NCBI RefSeq assembly: GCF_020035535.1
Contig: NZ_CP083350.1
Location: forward strand, 2,552,501-2,616,500
Length of the DNA stretch: 64,000 nucleotides
Direction of reading: 5' to 3'
From: Ensifer adhaerens
Lineage (GTDB): Bacteria > Pseudomonadota > Alphaproteobacteria > Rhizobiales > Rhizobiaceae
Made by a program: the position numbers and the translations under genes. Below, one piece after another: positions 25,729-34,507 of the stretch; position 1 is the stretch's first letter; each line of letters begins with the position of its first letter. The notes under the pieces are model-generated. The model did no database searches. It was not told where the DNA came from and saw nothing but the letters and a program-made list of their open reading frames with translations.

Positions 25729-27512
25729 GTTCTACGCAGCAGCCCCAGGACTTGATGGATGCGACGCTTCGCACCCGGGCGGTTGCCGCAGCGCGTGGCG
25801 ACGCGCCGTTCGACGTATTGATTTCGGGCGGTACGCTCGTCGACGTGGTGACCGGCGAGCTTCGTCCGGCCGATGTCGGCGTCGTCGGATCGTTGATTGC
25901 AAGTGTCCACGAACCGGGCGCGCGCAGCGACGCAGTAACCGTCGTCGACGCCACCGGCGCTTTCGTCTCGCCCGGCCTGATCGACACCCATATGCATGTC
26001 GAAAGTTCGATGGTAACACCGGCGACCTATGCCAATGCGGTGCTGCCGCGTGGCGTGACGACCGTCGTCTGGGATCCGCATGAGTTCGGCAATGTCAACG
26101 GCGTTGCCGGCGTGCGCTGGGCCGCGGACGCCAGTCGCGATTTGCCGCTGCGCACAGTGCTGCTCGCGCCTTCGAGCGTGCCGTCAGCACCGGGCCTGGA
26201 ACTGGCCGGTGCCGATTTCGACGCCGACGTGATTGCCGATATTCTCTCTTGGCCGGAAATCGGCGGTATCGCCGAAATGATGAACATGCGCGGCGTCATC
26301 GACGGCGAAGCGCGCATCACCGGGATCGTTCAGGCGGGGCTTGCCGCCGGCAAGCCGGTCAATGGCCATGCGCGCAGCCTTACCGGTGCAGATCTGCAGG
26401 CTTTCGTTACCGCCGGCGTCAGCTCCGACCATGAGCTGGTCTCGGGTGACGATCTGATGGCGAAGCTCCGGGCCGGTCTGTCGATCGAACTGCGCGGCTC
26501 CCATGACCACCTGTTGCCGGAATTCGTCAATGCACTCAATGCGCTCGGCCATCTTCCTCAGACAGTAACGTTCTGCACCGACGATGTCTTCCCGGACGAT
26601 CTCGCCCATGCCGGTGGCCTCGACGACGTCGTTCGTCGACTGGTGCGCTACGGCCTGCCCGTCGAATGGGCGCTTCGGGCGGCAACGCTGAATGGCGCCG
26701 TACGCCTCGGCCGTCACGACCTCGGGCTCGTGGCGCCGGGACGTCGGGCGGACATCGTGGTCTTCGAAGATCTCTCTGACTTCCGCGCGCGCACGGTCAT
26801 TGTCGACGGCAAGGCAATTGCAAACGCCGGACGGATGATCGAGCCGCTGAGCGGGATCGCCGCGGAGTCCCTGCACGGCACGACGAAGATCGCGACGCTT
26901 TCGGATGACGATTTCCGCATTCCCGCCGATGCTACGAAGGTCCGCGTCGCGACCATCGACCGGCCGCGCTTCACCCAGTGGGGCGAGGCCGTGGCCAAGG
27001 TCGAGGGCGGCTTCGTCGTTCCGCCGGAGGGTACGACGCTGATCGCAGTGGCGCACCGCCACGGGCGCGCCGACAGCCGGCCGGCTGTTGGTTTGTTGTC
27101 GAGTTGGGGCACCTGGCGCGGCGCCTTTGCAACCACGGTCTCGCATGACAGCCACAACCTCACGGTCTTCGGCGGCAATGCCGCTGATATGAGGGTCGCG
27201 GCCAATGCGGTGATCGCCGCCGGTGGCGGCATGGCCGTGGCGTCCGGCGGAAAGGTCGATGCGCTCCTGCCTCTGCCGCTCGCCGGCTTGGTCTCCGAAA
27301 AGCCGCTGGAAGAGGTCGCGGAAAGCTTTGCCGGACTCCGCGAAGCGGTCGGCCGCATCGTCGACTGGCAGCCGCCCTATCTGGTCTTCAAGGCCTGCTT
27401 CGGCGCGACGCTCGCCTGCAATGCCGGCCCGCACCAAACCGATCGAGGCATCGCCGACGTGGCGACGGGCAAGGTCATGGAAAGCCCGATCCTCGAGATT
27501 CTTGAAGCATGA
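25725..27512 (+). CDS. ade: Adenine deaminase (595 aa)
   Basis: Amidohydrolase-superfamily enzyme converting adenine to hypoxanthine and ammonia. GLIDTHMHVESSMVTPATYA (about 85-104) carries the HxH metal pair and the Ade-specific ESSM. VTTVVWDPHEFGNVNGVAG and HARSLTGADLQAFVTAGVSSDHE supply further ligands, and DDVFPDDL the catalytic Asp. The C-terminal region (SHDSHNLTVFGGNAADMRVAANAV) is the adenine-deaminase-specific domain. The GTG start overlaps the hydrolase stop; an ATG ten codons on is possible. A GC-rich hairpin follows its stop. It links the nucleoside hydrolase to hypoxanthine, which XdhABC further along the window could oxidise. Confidence 0.94.
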   Translation: MSSTQQPQDLMDATLRTRAVAAARGDAPFDVLISGGTLVDVVTGELRPADVGVVGSLIASVHEPGARSDAVTVVDATGAFVSPGLIDTHMHVESSMVTPATYANAVLPRGVTTVVWDPHEFGNVNGVAGVRWAADASRDLPLRTVLLAPSSVPSAPGLELAGADFDADVIADILSWPEIGGIAEMMNMRGVIDGEARITGIVQAGLAAGKPVNGHARSLTGADLQAFVTAGVSSDHELVSGDDLMAKLRAGLSIELRGSHDHLLPEFVNALNALGHLPQTVTFCTDDVFPDDLAHAGGLDDVVRRLVRYGLPVEWALRAATLNGAVRLGRHDLGLVAPGRRADIVVFEDLSDFRARTVIVDGKAIANAGRMIEPLSGIAAESLHGTTKIATLSDDDFRIPADATKVRVATIDRPRFTQWGEAVAKVEGGFVVPPEGTTLIAVAHRHGRADSRPAVGLLSSWGTWRGAFATTVSHDSHNLTVFGGNAADMRVAANAVIAAGGGMAVASGGKVDALLPLPLAGLVSEKPLEEVAESFAGLREAVGRIVDWQPPYLVFKACFGATLACNAGPHQTDRGIADVATGKVMESPILEILEA

Positions 27513-27520
27513 CTTTAACA

Positions 27521-27541
27521 GGCCGCCCGCGCAGGGCGGCC
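27521..27541 (+). terminator. Hairpin after ade
   Basis: GGCCGCCC-GCGCA-GGGCGGCC is a perfect eight-pair GC stem starting nine bases after the ade stop. No clear T-run follows, so it may be a Rho-assisted or partial terminator. Confidence 0.45.
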
Positions 27542-27577
27542 GAGTAAAGGTGGGAGCCGATCTCGCAGGTTCAGATC

Positions 27578-27615
27578 ATCTCAAGGTTCAAATAGATTCG
27601 ATAAATCCTTGAGAT
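27578..27615. terminator. Inverted repeat between convergent genes
   Basis: ATCTCAAGG and CCTTGAGAT are nine-base perfect inverted copies separated by 20 AT-rich bases, in the gap between ade and the amidohydrolase gene that face each other. A bidirectional terminator is the simplest reading; a protein site is also possible. Confidence 0.35.
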
Positions 27616-27639
27616 CGCAGGCTCTTTCGAGGCGCCGCT

Positions 27640-28815
27640 CTACTCGGCGCGTGGCAATTCCTGCTCCACCAGCGTCGACCAGAAGGCGACGCCGGGGCCG
27701 ATCGACTCGTCGTTGAAATCATAGGCGGTGTTGTGGTGCAGCGCACCGTCGACGGCGGGGCCGTTGCCGAGCCAGACGTAGCAGCCGGGGGCTTCCAGAC
27801 CGAAGAAGGCGAAATCGTCGCCGGCCGTCGACGGCGGAAATGCCGTCCGGGCCATCTTCCCGAACACCGCCTGTGCGGCGCTCAACGCCCGGGCAGTGGC
27901 ATCGGCGTCGTTGACGACGGGCGGGATGCGGCGCTCGAATTCGTAGTCGACGGAAATTCCGTACATCTCAGCGGTACCGCGCGCGAGACGGCCGATCTCG
28001 GTTTCGAGTTGGTCGCGGACTTCGGGCGTATAGGCGCGGGCGGTGCCGCCGATCTCAACGATATCAGGAATGACATTGAGCGCCTTCGGGTCGCCCGCCC
28101 GCACGGAGCAGGCACTGACGACGGCCGGCTGCAACGGATCGACGACGCGACCGACGATCGACTGCAGCGAGGCAAGGAAGGTGCCGGCGGCAGTCACCGG
28201 ATCGCGCCCGAGATGCGGCTTGGCGCCATGGGTGCCGACGCCGCGGAAGGTGAGCCGCCAGCTATCCGAAGAGGCAAGTTGCGGGCCGGCGACGACGGCC
28301 ATCTCGTCCGGATCGAGGCCGGGCATGTTGTGCAGGCCGTAAACCGCATCGCAGGGGAAGAGGCTAAACAATCCGTCCTCGACCATGCGCTTCGCGCCAC
28401 CGCGCCCTTCTTCGGCCGGCTGGAAAATGAAATGCACGGTGCCGGAGAAATTGCGGGTCTTCGCCAGATGGCGGGCCGCGCCGAGCAACATCGTGGTGTG
28501 GCCGTCATGGCCACAGGCATGCATCTTGCCGGCCTCGCGGGATTTGTAAGGACGGTCGGCGATCTCGGGCATGGCGAGTGCATCCATGTCGGCGCGAAGA
28601 CCGATCGAGCGTGTTCCGTTGCCCACCTGTAGCGTGCCGACGACACCGGTTTTTCCCAAGCCACGGTGGACCTTGAGGCCCGCCTCTTCAAGCCATTTGG
28701 CAACGAGGTCGCTGGTGCGCACCTCCTCGAATCCGAGTTCCGGATGAGCATGCAGATCACGACGGAAGTCGGTGAGGAAGGTGAGGTCGTCGGCTATTCC
28801 GTCAGGCAGGCGCAT
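27640..28815 (-). CDS. M20D-family amidohydrolase (391 aa)
   Basis: A zinc amidohydrolase of the hippurate hydrolase/IAA-amino-acid hydrolase group. FRRDLHAHPELGFEE (about 17-31), MHACGHDGHTTMLLGAAR (metal Cys and His, about 101-118), QPAEEGRGGAKRMVEDGLF (catalytic Glu) and PSTAGDDFAFFG near 345 follow the family order. Length (380-400) is normal. The ATG at 28815 opens MRLPDGIADDL just before the first conserved helix. The substrate is an N-acyl amino acid or similar. It is divergent from the phosphoribosyltransferase gene and convergent with ade, so any link to purine salvage is by position only. Confidence 0.9.
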   Translation of the reverse strand: MRLPDGIADDLTFLTDFRRDLHAHPELGFEEVRTSDLVAKWLEEAGLKVHRGLGKTGVVGTLQVGNGTRSIGLRADMDALAMPEIADRPYKSREAGKMHACGHDGHTTMLLGAARHLAKTRNFSGTVHFIFQPAEEGRGGAKRMVEDGLFSLFPCDAVYGLHNMPGLDPDEMAVVAGPQLASSDSWRLTFRGVGTHGAKPHLGRDPVTAAGTFLASLQSIVGRVVDPLQPAVVSACSVRAGDPKALNVIPDIVEIGGTARAYTPEVRDQLETEIGRLARGTAEMYGISVDYEFERRIPPVVNDADATARALSAAQAVFGKMARTAFPPSTAGDDFAFFGLEAPGCYVWLGNGPAVDGALHHNTAYDFNDESIGPGVAFWSTLVEQELPRAE

Positions 28816-29007
28816 CGGCAGGCATTCCCATGTTTCATTGCGCGAAGGGGCTTGTGAATTCCGCAGGCTTTGCTTGAGCCGCGGCGCCCTTTCGGTTTGA
28901 TCGAAGTCGCAAACGGTATAGACGAAAACGGCCGGGACCAGAACAGCAAGCCGGCCTTTTTGATCGCCTTTCATTTCGGGCGACGTGCGCAGACGAGGAT
29001 CGGACCG

Positions 29008-29688
29008 ATGCAGCCCCACGACTTCTGGCAGGAAATCTATCCGCCGAAAAGCTTCGATATTCAGATGGGTTACCGCGATTTCTTTCCAGCGTCCCTCGGT
29101 GATGGCAGGCAGATCCTCTTGCCGATCCGGCCGCTCGCCGACAGCAAGCATGCACTCGCCTCGCTGATCGTCAATCAGGCAAGTTTTGCCGTCGAGGACG
29201 CACTGGCAACCGAACTTGCGGCGAAGCTCGCGCCCTATGAGCCCGAAGTCATCGCCGGTCTGCCGACGCTCGGCCTCACGCTTGCGTCTGCCGTCGCCCG
29301 CAAGCTCGGCCATAGCCGCTACGTGCCGCTCGGTACATCAAGGAAATTCTGGTACGTCGACGATCTCTCCGTCCCGCTCTCCTCGATCACCACGCCGGAC
29401 CAGAAGAAGCGGCTCTATGTCGATCCGCGCATGCTGCCGCTGCTTGAAGGAAAACGAGTGGCGCTGATCGACGACGTGATTTCCAGCGGCACGTCGATCC
29501 TTGCCGGGCTGACGCTGATGGAGACCTGCGGCATCGAGCCGGTCGCGATCGGCGCTGCCATGCTGCAGACCGAGCGCTGGCACCAGCCGCTTGCCGATCT
29601 CGCGCCGCATTGGCCGGAGCGTGTCGTCGGCGTCTTCCGGACCCCGTTGCTCACCCGCAACGATGACGGCAGCTGGCGCGGGGCTTGA
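29008..29688 (+). CDS. Phosphoribosyltransferase family protein (226 aa)
   Basis: A type I phosphoribosyltransferase. VALIDDVISSGTSILAG (about 151-167) is the PRPP-binding motif with its acidic pair Asp155-Asp156. PEVIAGLPTLGLTLASAVARKLG near 85-107 is the preceding PRT loop, and the hood-like N-terminus contains GYRDFFPASL. Such enzymes join PRPP to a free base, here plausibly adenine or another purine, given the neighbouring hydrolase and deaminase. The ATG at 29008 is chosen because family similarity starts there; the upstream in-frame residues are Arg-rich with no pattern. It lies divergent from the M20 gene with a 190-bp promoter gap. Confidence 0.85.
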   Translation: MQPHDFWQEIYPPKSFDIQMGYRDFFPASLGDGRQILLPIRPLADSKHALASLIVNQASFAVEDALATELAAKLAPYEPEVIAGLPTLGLTLASAVARKLGHSRYVPLGTSRKFWYVDDLSVPLSSITTPDQKKRLYVDPRMLPLLEGKRVALIDDVISSGTSILAGLTLMETCGIEPVAIGAAMLQTERWHQPLADLAPHWPERVVGVFRTPLLTRNDDGSWRGA

Positions 29689-29818
29689 TCGAGCGCAGGA
29701 GCGGGGGGCCGCGCGTCCCAACCGGTCGAGATCGGAGTCGGGCGCCACCGTGATCGCGGAGACGCCCGAACTGTTTCCCGCTGGATTGCCCGAGAGGGCG
29801 GTATACGGCCGGGATCTT

Positions 29819-30280
29819 TCAGTTCGCCGGCCGAACCTGATAGTAGACCGTCGGCTGAGCTCCTGCCTTGGCGATCGTATAGACGTCATAGGAAGCCTGC
29901 GGATCGTTGCCCATGCCGAGCGAGCCCGAGGGCATGCCGGGAACCGCGATGCCGGCGACATCGGGCCTTTCAGCGAGCAGCTTCTTGACCGCTTCGAGCG
30001 GCACATGTCCCTCGATGACATAACCGTCGATGACGGCGGTATGGCAGCCTTCCATGTCGGCGGGAACCGCAAAGCGCGTCTTGATGACCGACATGTCGGC
30101 CTCATCGCGCACCTCGACCTTGTAGCCGGCCGCTTCCATGGCTTCCGCCCATTGTTCGCAGCAGCCGCATTGAGCGTCCTTGTAGATCGCCATGGTGCCG
30201 GTTGCCGCGACTGCGCCCGTTGCAAAGAGGGTGATGCCCGCGATCGTGCCCGCCACGAAATGCCTGCGTAATACGTTCAT
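29819..30280 (-). CDS. DUF411 metal-associated periplasmic protein (153 aa)
   Basis: An exported protein of the DUF411 family, often found in copper-resistance loci. It has a signal peptide (HFVAGTIAGITLFATGAVAA). The conserved core is IYKDAQCGCCEQWAEAM (about 32-48) with three Cys in a CxCC arrangement, then EGCHTAVIDGYVIEGHVPLEAV (about 77-98) with Cys-His and a second His. The C-terminus, MPSGSLGMG, is also family-typical. It is last in a ten-gene minus-strand copper cluster. The family's biochemical role is not established; a periplasmic copper or thiol function is inferred from the Cys pattern. Confidence 0.88.
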   Translation of the reverse strand: MNVLRRHFVAGTIAGITLFATGAVAATGTMAIYKDAQCGCCEQWAEAMEAAGYKVEVRDEADMSVIKTRFAVPADMEGCHTAVIDGYVIEGHVPLEAVKKLLAERPDVAGIAVPGMPSGSLGMGNDPQASYDVYTIAKAGAQPTVYYQVRPAN

Positions 30281-30362
30281 CGAACATTCCTTTCCATTCT
30301 TGCCTGATTTCAGGATTGTGGCGCCCGGGCCGCCAGAAGTCGACCCGGGCAGTTTGTCGCTG

Positions 30363-30656
30363 TTACTTGATCTCGGTCACGGTCAGCTTGCCGTTGACCC
30401 GATCGGCGACGAATTCGATCGACGCGCCTTCCTTGAGCTTGACGAACAAGGCGTCGTCGCCGACGCGGAACACCATCGTCATGGCCGGCATGTCGAGGTT
30501 CTTCAGGTCCTCGTGGTCGATCGTCACCTTCTTGGCCTTGGTGTCGATCTTCTTGACCACGCCCTTGGTGAACTCGGCCGCCTGGGCGGGCAGGGAGAAG
30601 GTGGCGGTGGAAGCAGCCAATGCGAGCGCTGCAAGGAGTTTGCCTACGGTTTTCAT
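30363..30656 (-). CDS. CusF-like periplasmic copper-binding protein (97 aa)
   Basis: A small exported protein. The leader is KLLAALALAASTATFSLPAQA (cleavage after about residue 26). The mature part has the CusF/CopB-like OB fold with LKNLDMPAMTMVFRVGDDALF (about 51-71), where the spaced Met residues would bind Cu(I), and ITIDHEDLK-type strand supplying a His. In Cus systems this protein hands copper to an efflux pump. Here the next gene upstream encodes a cupredoxin and there is no CusAB pump, so it more likely exchanges copper with the oxidase or cupredoxin. A good site precedes the ATG. Confidence 0.87.
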   Translation of the reverse strand: MKTVGKLLAALALAASTATFSLPAQAAEFTKGVVKKIDTKAKKVTIDHEDLKNLDMPAMTMVFRVGDDALFVKLKEGASIEFVADRVNGKLTVTEIK

Positions 30657-30683
30657 GGTTTCATCCTTTCCTGTTTTCTGGGG

Positions 30684-31169
30684 TTACTTCTTCACAACGT
30701 CGAGCGGACCGTGCATGCCGGCGTCGTAGTGGCCCGGCACCAGGCAGGCGAACTCGAAGGTGCCGTCATTGGTAAAGGTCCAGTAGATGTCACCGGACTT
30801 GCCGGGCTCGAGTCGGATGGCGTTCGGGTCGTCGTGCTCCATGTCCGGGAACTTTTCCATGGTGACCTTGTGCTCCTGGATTGTCGCCTTGTCGTCGAGC
30901 ACGAATTCGTGGGCGAGTTCGCCGGCGTTCTTGATGGCGAAATGGACCGTCTGGCCCTGGCGAACCTTGATGGTCGCCGGGGTGAAGATCATCTTGCCGT
31001 CGTCGGTTTCCTTCATGGTGACGCGGATCGTCTGCGTCGACTTCTTGCTGTCGCCGGGCTCGCCGATCGACACCTTGTCGTGGCCGCCGGCGTGGCTGCC
31101 GCTGGCGAGCGCCTGGGAGGAAAGGGCGGAGGCGATAACGAGCGCCAGAGCGAGTGCTGATTTCTTCAT
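30684..31169 (-). CDS. Cupredoxin-domain copper protein (161 aa)
   Basis: An exported plastocyanin/azurin-like protein. The leader ALALALVIASALSSQALAS is followed by a His-containing linker (GSHAGGHDK). The type 1 copper site is readable. His in AHEFVLDD lies near residue 75. The loop CLVPGHYDAGM near 137-147 supplies Cys, His and Met. The extra Met/His/Asp-rich segment (EKFPDMEHDD) may bind further copper. The ATG at 31169 follows AGGAA and opens the signal peptide; in-frame codons further upstream are not leader-like. It sits between the multicopper oxidase and CusF-like genes and could carry electrons or copper for the oxidase. Confidence 0.88.
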   Translation of the reverse strand: MKKSALALALVIASALSSQALASGSHAGGHDKVSIGEPGDSKKSTQTIRVTMKETDDGKMIFTPATIKVRQGQTVHFAIKNAGELAHEFVLDDKATIQEHKVTMEKFPDMEHDDPNAIRLEPGKSGDIYWTFTNDGTFEFACLVPGHYDAGMHGPLDVVKK

Positions 31170-31217
31170 CGTAATGTTCCTGATGGATTTGAAAGAGTTC
31201 ATTGCAGTCGGCGCCCT

Positions 31218-32555
31218 TCACGGTTTGGACGTGATGACGGTCTTGGCATCCTTGGCCCGCGTCGGCTCCGGCAATGCGCCGGTCCATTCCCAGGCCTGTG
31301 TTCCCGGCGGGTTTTCGTACCAGCCGGGATCGCTGTAATCGCCGGCGGAGATGCCTTCGCGCACCTTCACCACCGAGAACATGCCGCCCATCTCCAGCGC
31401 GCCGTGCGGACCCCAGCCGGTCATCATCGGGATCGTGTTGTCGGGGAGCGGCATTTCCATTTCGCCCATGTCGGCCATGCCGGCCGTACCCATGGGCATG
31501 TAGTCGGGCTTCACCTTGCGGATCTTCTCCGCCACCGATTTCTTGTCGGCGCCGATGAAGGTCGGGATATCGTGGCCCATGGCGTTCATCGTGTGGTGCG
31601 ACTTGTGGCAGTGGATCGCCCAGTCGCCCTCGTATTTGGCGTCGAACTCGTAGGCCCGCATGGCGCCGACGGGGATGTCGATCGACACTTCCGGCCAGCG
31701 TGCCTCCGGCCGCACCCAGCCGCCATCGGTGCAGGTCACCTCGAAGTCGTAACCATGCATGTGGATCGGGTGGTTGGTCATGGTGAGGTTGCCGACCCTG
31801 ACCCGCACCCGATCGTTCTTGGACACGACCAGCGGGTCGATGTCCGGGAAGATCCGGCTGTTCCAGCACCACATGTTGAAGTCGGTCATCTCCATGATGC
31901 GCGGCACATAGGTGCCGGGATCGATGTCGTAGGCATTGAGCAGGAACACGAAGTCGCGGTCGACGCGCATGAAGTTCGGATCCTTCGGATGCACCACGAA
32001 GAAACCCATCATGCCCATCGCCATCTGCACCATCTCGTCGGCATGGGGGTGATACATGAAGGTGCCGGACTTCACGAGGTCGAACTCGTAGACATAGGTC
32101 TTGCCCGCCGGGATATGCGGCTGCGACAGCCCGCCGACGCCGTCCATGCCCGAAGGCAGGATCATGCCGTGCCAATGGATGGTGGTGTGCTCAGGCAGCT
32201 TGTTGGTGACGAAGATCCTGACACGGTCGCCTTCGACGGCCTCGATCGTCGGCCCCGGCGACTGGCCGTTATAGCCCCAGAGGTAGGCCGTCATGCCATC
32301 GGCCATTTCGCGTTCGACCGGCTCGGCGACGAGGTGGAACTCCTTGACGCCGTTGTTCATGCGATGCGGCAACGTCCAGCCGTTGAGGGTGACGACCGGG
32401 TTGTAGTCGGGACCACTCGTCGGCACGAGCGGCTTCTGGGTCGTGGCATTGTCCATGCTTGCCGCTTCCGGCAGGCCGGAGTTCGAGGTCTGCGCCCAGG
32501 CGGCTGTCGAAACGAGAGCAGCACCAGCGCCGAGGAAGTGTCTTCTATTGAACAT
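31218..32555 (-). CDS. Multicopper oxidase, Tat-exported (445 aa)
   Basis: Oxidises Cu(I) to less toxic Cu(II) in the periplasm, as CueO/CopA oxidases do. The leader NRRHFLGAGAALVSTAAWAQ has the twin-arginine motif, which fits folding with copper before export. The four copper-ligand regions appear in order: HWHGMILPSGMDG, YHPHADEMVQMAMGMMGF, NHPIHMHGYDF and AIHCHKSHHTMNAMGHD. Two Met-rich segments (MQMAMGMMGF and MPMGTAGMADMGEMEMPLP) probably bind Cu(I). The ATG at 32555 has AAGGA eight bases before it. It follows the TolC-like gene in the same orientation. Confidence 0.93.
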   Translation of the reverse strand: MFNRRHFLGAGAALVSTAAWAQTSNSGLPEAASMDNATTQKPLVPTSGPDYNPVVTLNGWTLPHRMNNGVKEFHLVAEPVEREMADGMTAYLWGYNGQSPGPTIEAVEGDRVRIFVTNKLPEHTTIHWHGMILPSGMDGVGGLSQPHIPAGKTYVYEFDLVKSGTFMYHPHADEMVQMAMGMMGFFVVHPKDPNFMRVDRDFVFLLNAYDIDPGTYVPRIMEMTDFNMWCWNSRIFPDIDPLVVSKNDRVRVRVGNLTMTNHPIHMHGYDFEVTCTDGGWVRPEARWPEVSIDIPVGAMRAYEFDAKYEGDWAIHCHKSHHTMNAMGHDIPTFIGADKKSVAEKIRKVKPDYMPMGTAGMADMGEMEMPLPDNTIPMMTGWGPHGALEMGGMFSVVKVREGISAGDYSDPGWYENPPGTQAWEWTGALPEPTRAKDAKTVITSKP

Positions 32556-32623
32556 CTTTCTGATCCTTTTCGAGTTAGGCGGGATGCGTGCGGAAAACCG
32601 CACACACTTTTCCTCAACCCGCC

Positions 32624-34081
32624 CTAGTGCCCGGCGCCGCCGGCTTCCGCCGCTGCGGGCGCTGCTGCCCCTCCCGCCGAGCCACCTGATCCGCCGCCGT
32701 GGATTGCGGTCATCAGGTCGGCATCGGCCAGCCAGAAATCGCGCTTTGCATTGACAGAGAGAACGGTCGAATTGACCTTGGACCTGACGTCGGCAAGCAG
32801 TTCGAATGTGCTGGTGATCATGCCGTTGTAGCTGAGGGTCGCTTCTTCCTCGATCTTGCTGCGCAGCGGCACGACGTTGTTGCGGTAGTGCTGGGCTATG
32901 TCGTAGCGCGAGCGATAGGCCTCATAGGCAGAGCGCGCTTCAGAGCGGATGTTGACCGCCTTTTCCGCGAGCAGGTTTGCCGAGCGCATATGGGCAAGCT
33001 CAGCCTTGCGCATGCGCGCGCTGCCGCTGTCGAAGATCGGGATGACGAATTCGAGCTCGAACTGCGCTGTGGTCTCGACCTTGGTGCCGTGGTCCTCCTT
33101 CTCCCGTTCCGCTTCCGCGCCGGCGACGAGCTCCAGGTCGGTGACGTAGCGGGTCGCCTCGGTGAGCTTGTAGGACTTGGCCACGGCTTCGAGATCGAGG
33201 CGGGCGATCTGCAGGTCGACGCGGCGCTTCAGCGCTTCCGCCTCGATGCCGTCCTTTCGGGTCAACGTCTTCGGCAGGTTCGGCAGACGGTTCGGCACCT
33301 GGTAATCGACATCGGTGCCCCAGAGGCCCATCAGTCTCGTCAGGTTTTCCTTGGCAATGCGGGCCGCTAGCCGCGCCTCGGCTGCCTGGCCGGCAAGTTC
33401 CGCGTTGAAAACGTGTTCGCGCGCCTGGTTGCCCTTGCCCATGGCGCCGGTCTCGCCGAGCTTTGCGGCAAGCTCCGAGGAGGCGTCCGCAGCCGCCTGG
33501 GCCTGGTTGAGCTGCCCGACGGTTTCCCACGCGGCGACCGCCTCAATCCAGGCGCGACGGGTTTCGGCCGCCAGCTGCAGCGTGCTGAGGGCCGCTGTCA
33601 GCTGTGCCTGGCGGTAGCGCGCATCGGCGACCGCGATGGTCTTGTCGCGGGTCAGAAGCGCGAGGATGTTGGTGGTGACGAGGCCCTCGATCGCCTTGTA
33701 GGCTTGCAGCTCCGGCGTGCCGATCCCTGCGGTGCCGATCGAGATCGTTGGGTTGAGGAACAATGTCGCCTGCCAGGCATCCGCCGAAGCATCGCCGAGA
33801 TCGGCATAGGCGGCCTGCAGGCCCTTGTTGTTGAGGAGTGCGACCTGAACGGCGGTGTCAGCGTCGATGGTCTTGCGCTTCAGGAGCGCCTTGACCTCGG
33901 CATTGATCTTGTCGGCCTGTTCGCGGTTTTGGACCCAGACGCTCTTCTTGGTTGCGGCCGTCGAAACCCTGGCGTCCACGGTCGCAAAGCCCGCATCCTT
34001 GGCCGAGTATTCGGTCACGCATCCGGTGAGCACGAGCGGCAGGCCGAATGCTGCCGCGAGGTTGAGCTTGTGGAGCCTCAT
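32624..34081 (-). CDS. TolC-family outer-membrane lipoprotein (485 aa)
   Basis: An outer-membrane efflux-channel protein. The leader LNLAAAFGLPLVLTGC ends in a lipobox with the lipidated Cys at about residue 21, as in CusC/OprM-type channels. The mature protein has two repeated helical hairpins (AQVALLNNKGLQAAYADLGD and FELEFVIPIFDSGSARMRKAE), characteristic of the family. The tail is Gly/Ala-rich (GGSGGSAGGAAAPAAAEAGGAGH) and ends in Gly-His. The ATG at 34081 overlaps the stop of the small lipoprotein gene. No RND pump or membrane-fusion gene is present in this cluster, so its inner-membrane partner is unknown. Confidence 0.9.
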   Translation of the reverse strand: MRLHKLNLAAAFGLPLVLTGCVTEYSAKDAGFATVDARVSTAATKKSVWVQNREQADKINAEVKALLKRKTIDADTAVQVALLNNKGLQAAYADLGDASADAWQATLFLNPTISIGTAGIGTPELQAYKAIEGLVTTNILALLTRDKTIAVADARYRQAQLTAALSTLQLAAETRRAWIEAVAAWETVGQLNQAQAAADASSELAAKLGETGAMGKGNQAREHVFNAELAGQAAEARLAARIAKENLTRLMGLWGTDVDYQVPNRLPNLPKTLTRKDGIEAEALKRRVDLQIARLDLEAVAKSYKLTEATRYVTDLELVAGAEAEREKEDHGTKVETTAQFELEFVIPIFDSGSARMRKAELAHMRSANLLAEKAVNIRSEARSAYEAYRSRYDIAQHYRNNVVPLRSKIEEEATLSYNGMITSTFELLADVRSKVNSTVLSVNAKRDFWLADADLMTAIHGGGSGGSAGGAAAPAAAEAGGAGH

Positions 34082-34308
34082 GACGCGTCTCCCTGGGCGG
34101 TCGATTGCGCGTCGTTGAGTGGGCGCCAGGCCTTGGGGCCGGTCGGTTCGCGATGGGTATAGCCCGAAATGGGGCTGCGATATTGCGTGCTTCGAATGCC
34201 GCTCGAGCTGTCTGCGGGATCGCCAAGGCTTGAGACCTCGGCAGGCAATGTGGCAGCGCATCCGCCCAGGATCATGGGCAGGAGCGCCATGGAAAACAAA
34301 CGTTTCAT
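34078..34308 (-). CDS. Small lipoprotein of the copper cluster (76 aa)
   Basis: A short exported lipoprotein. MKRLFSMALLPMILGGCAAT has a clear lipobox (LGGC), which would be processed at Cys17. The remaining 60 residues are polar and Ser/Pro-rich (SSGIRSTQYRSPISGYTHREPTGPKAWRPL) with no known domain. It overlaps the TolC-like gene by four bases (ATGA), so the two are co-translated and it may assist channel assembly. ATG is preferred over an in-frame TTG two codons upstream. The 200 bp before it contain no CueR-type promoter. Similar small lipoproteins sit next to this kind of TolC gene in other rhizobia as far as I recall. Confidence 0.75.
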   Translation of the reverse strand: MKRLFSMALLPMILGGCAATLPAEVSSLGDPADSSSGIRSTQYRSPISGYTHREPTGPKAWRPLNDAQSTAQGDAS

Positions 34309-34507
34309 GGTCAAACCTGAAATGTGAATGGCAGAGGTCGGCGATCGACCGGATGAAACCGGGCGGGCCTTGTCGCGGACCGCGCTAGAGGTGGGGCGAG
34401 CGTCTCATCGGACACGCGCAAGCCATCACAGCGCTTCGCACCGCCCCAGATCCTTCAATCGGCAACGACCAAAGGAAACATGCGGCAGCGATCACGGATT
34501 CACGAAA

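Noticed and set aside
34315..34507. CueR-type promoter before the lipoprotein-TolC-oxidase genes
   Set aside because: I searched both strands for TTGACC with a 19-base dyad spacer as found near copA and copZ and saw none, so copper control of this part is not supported by sequence.
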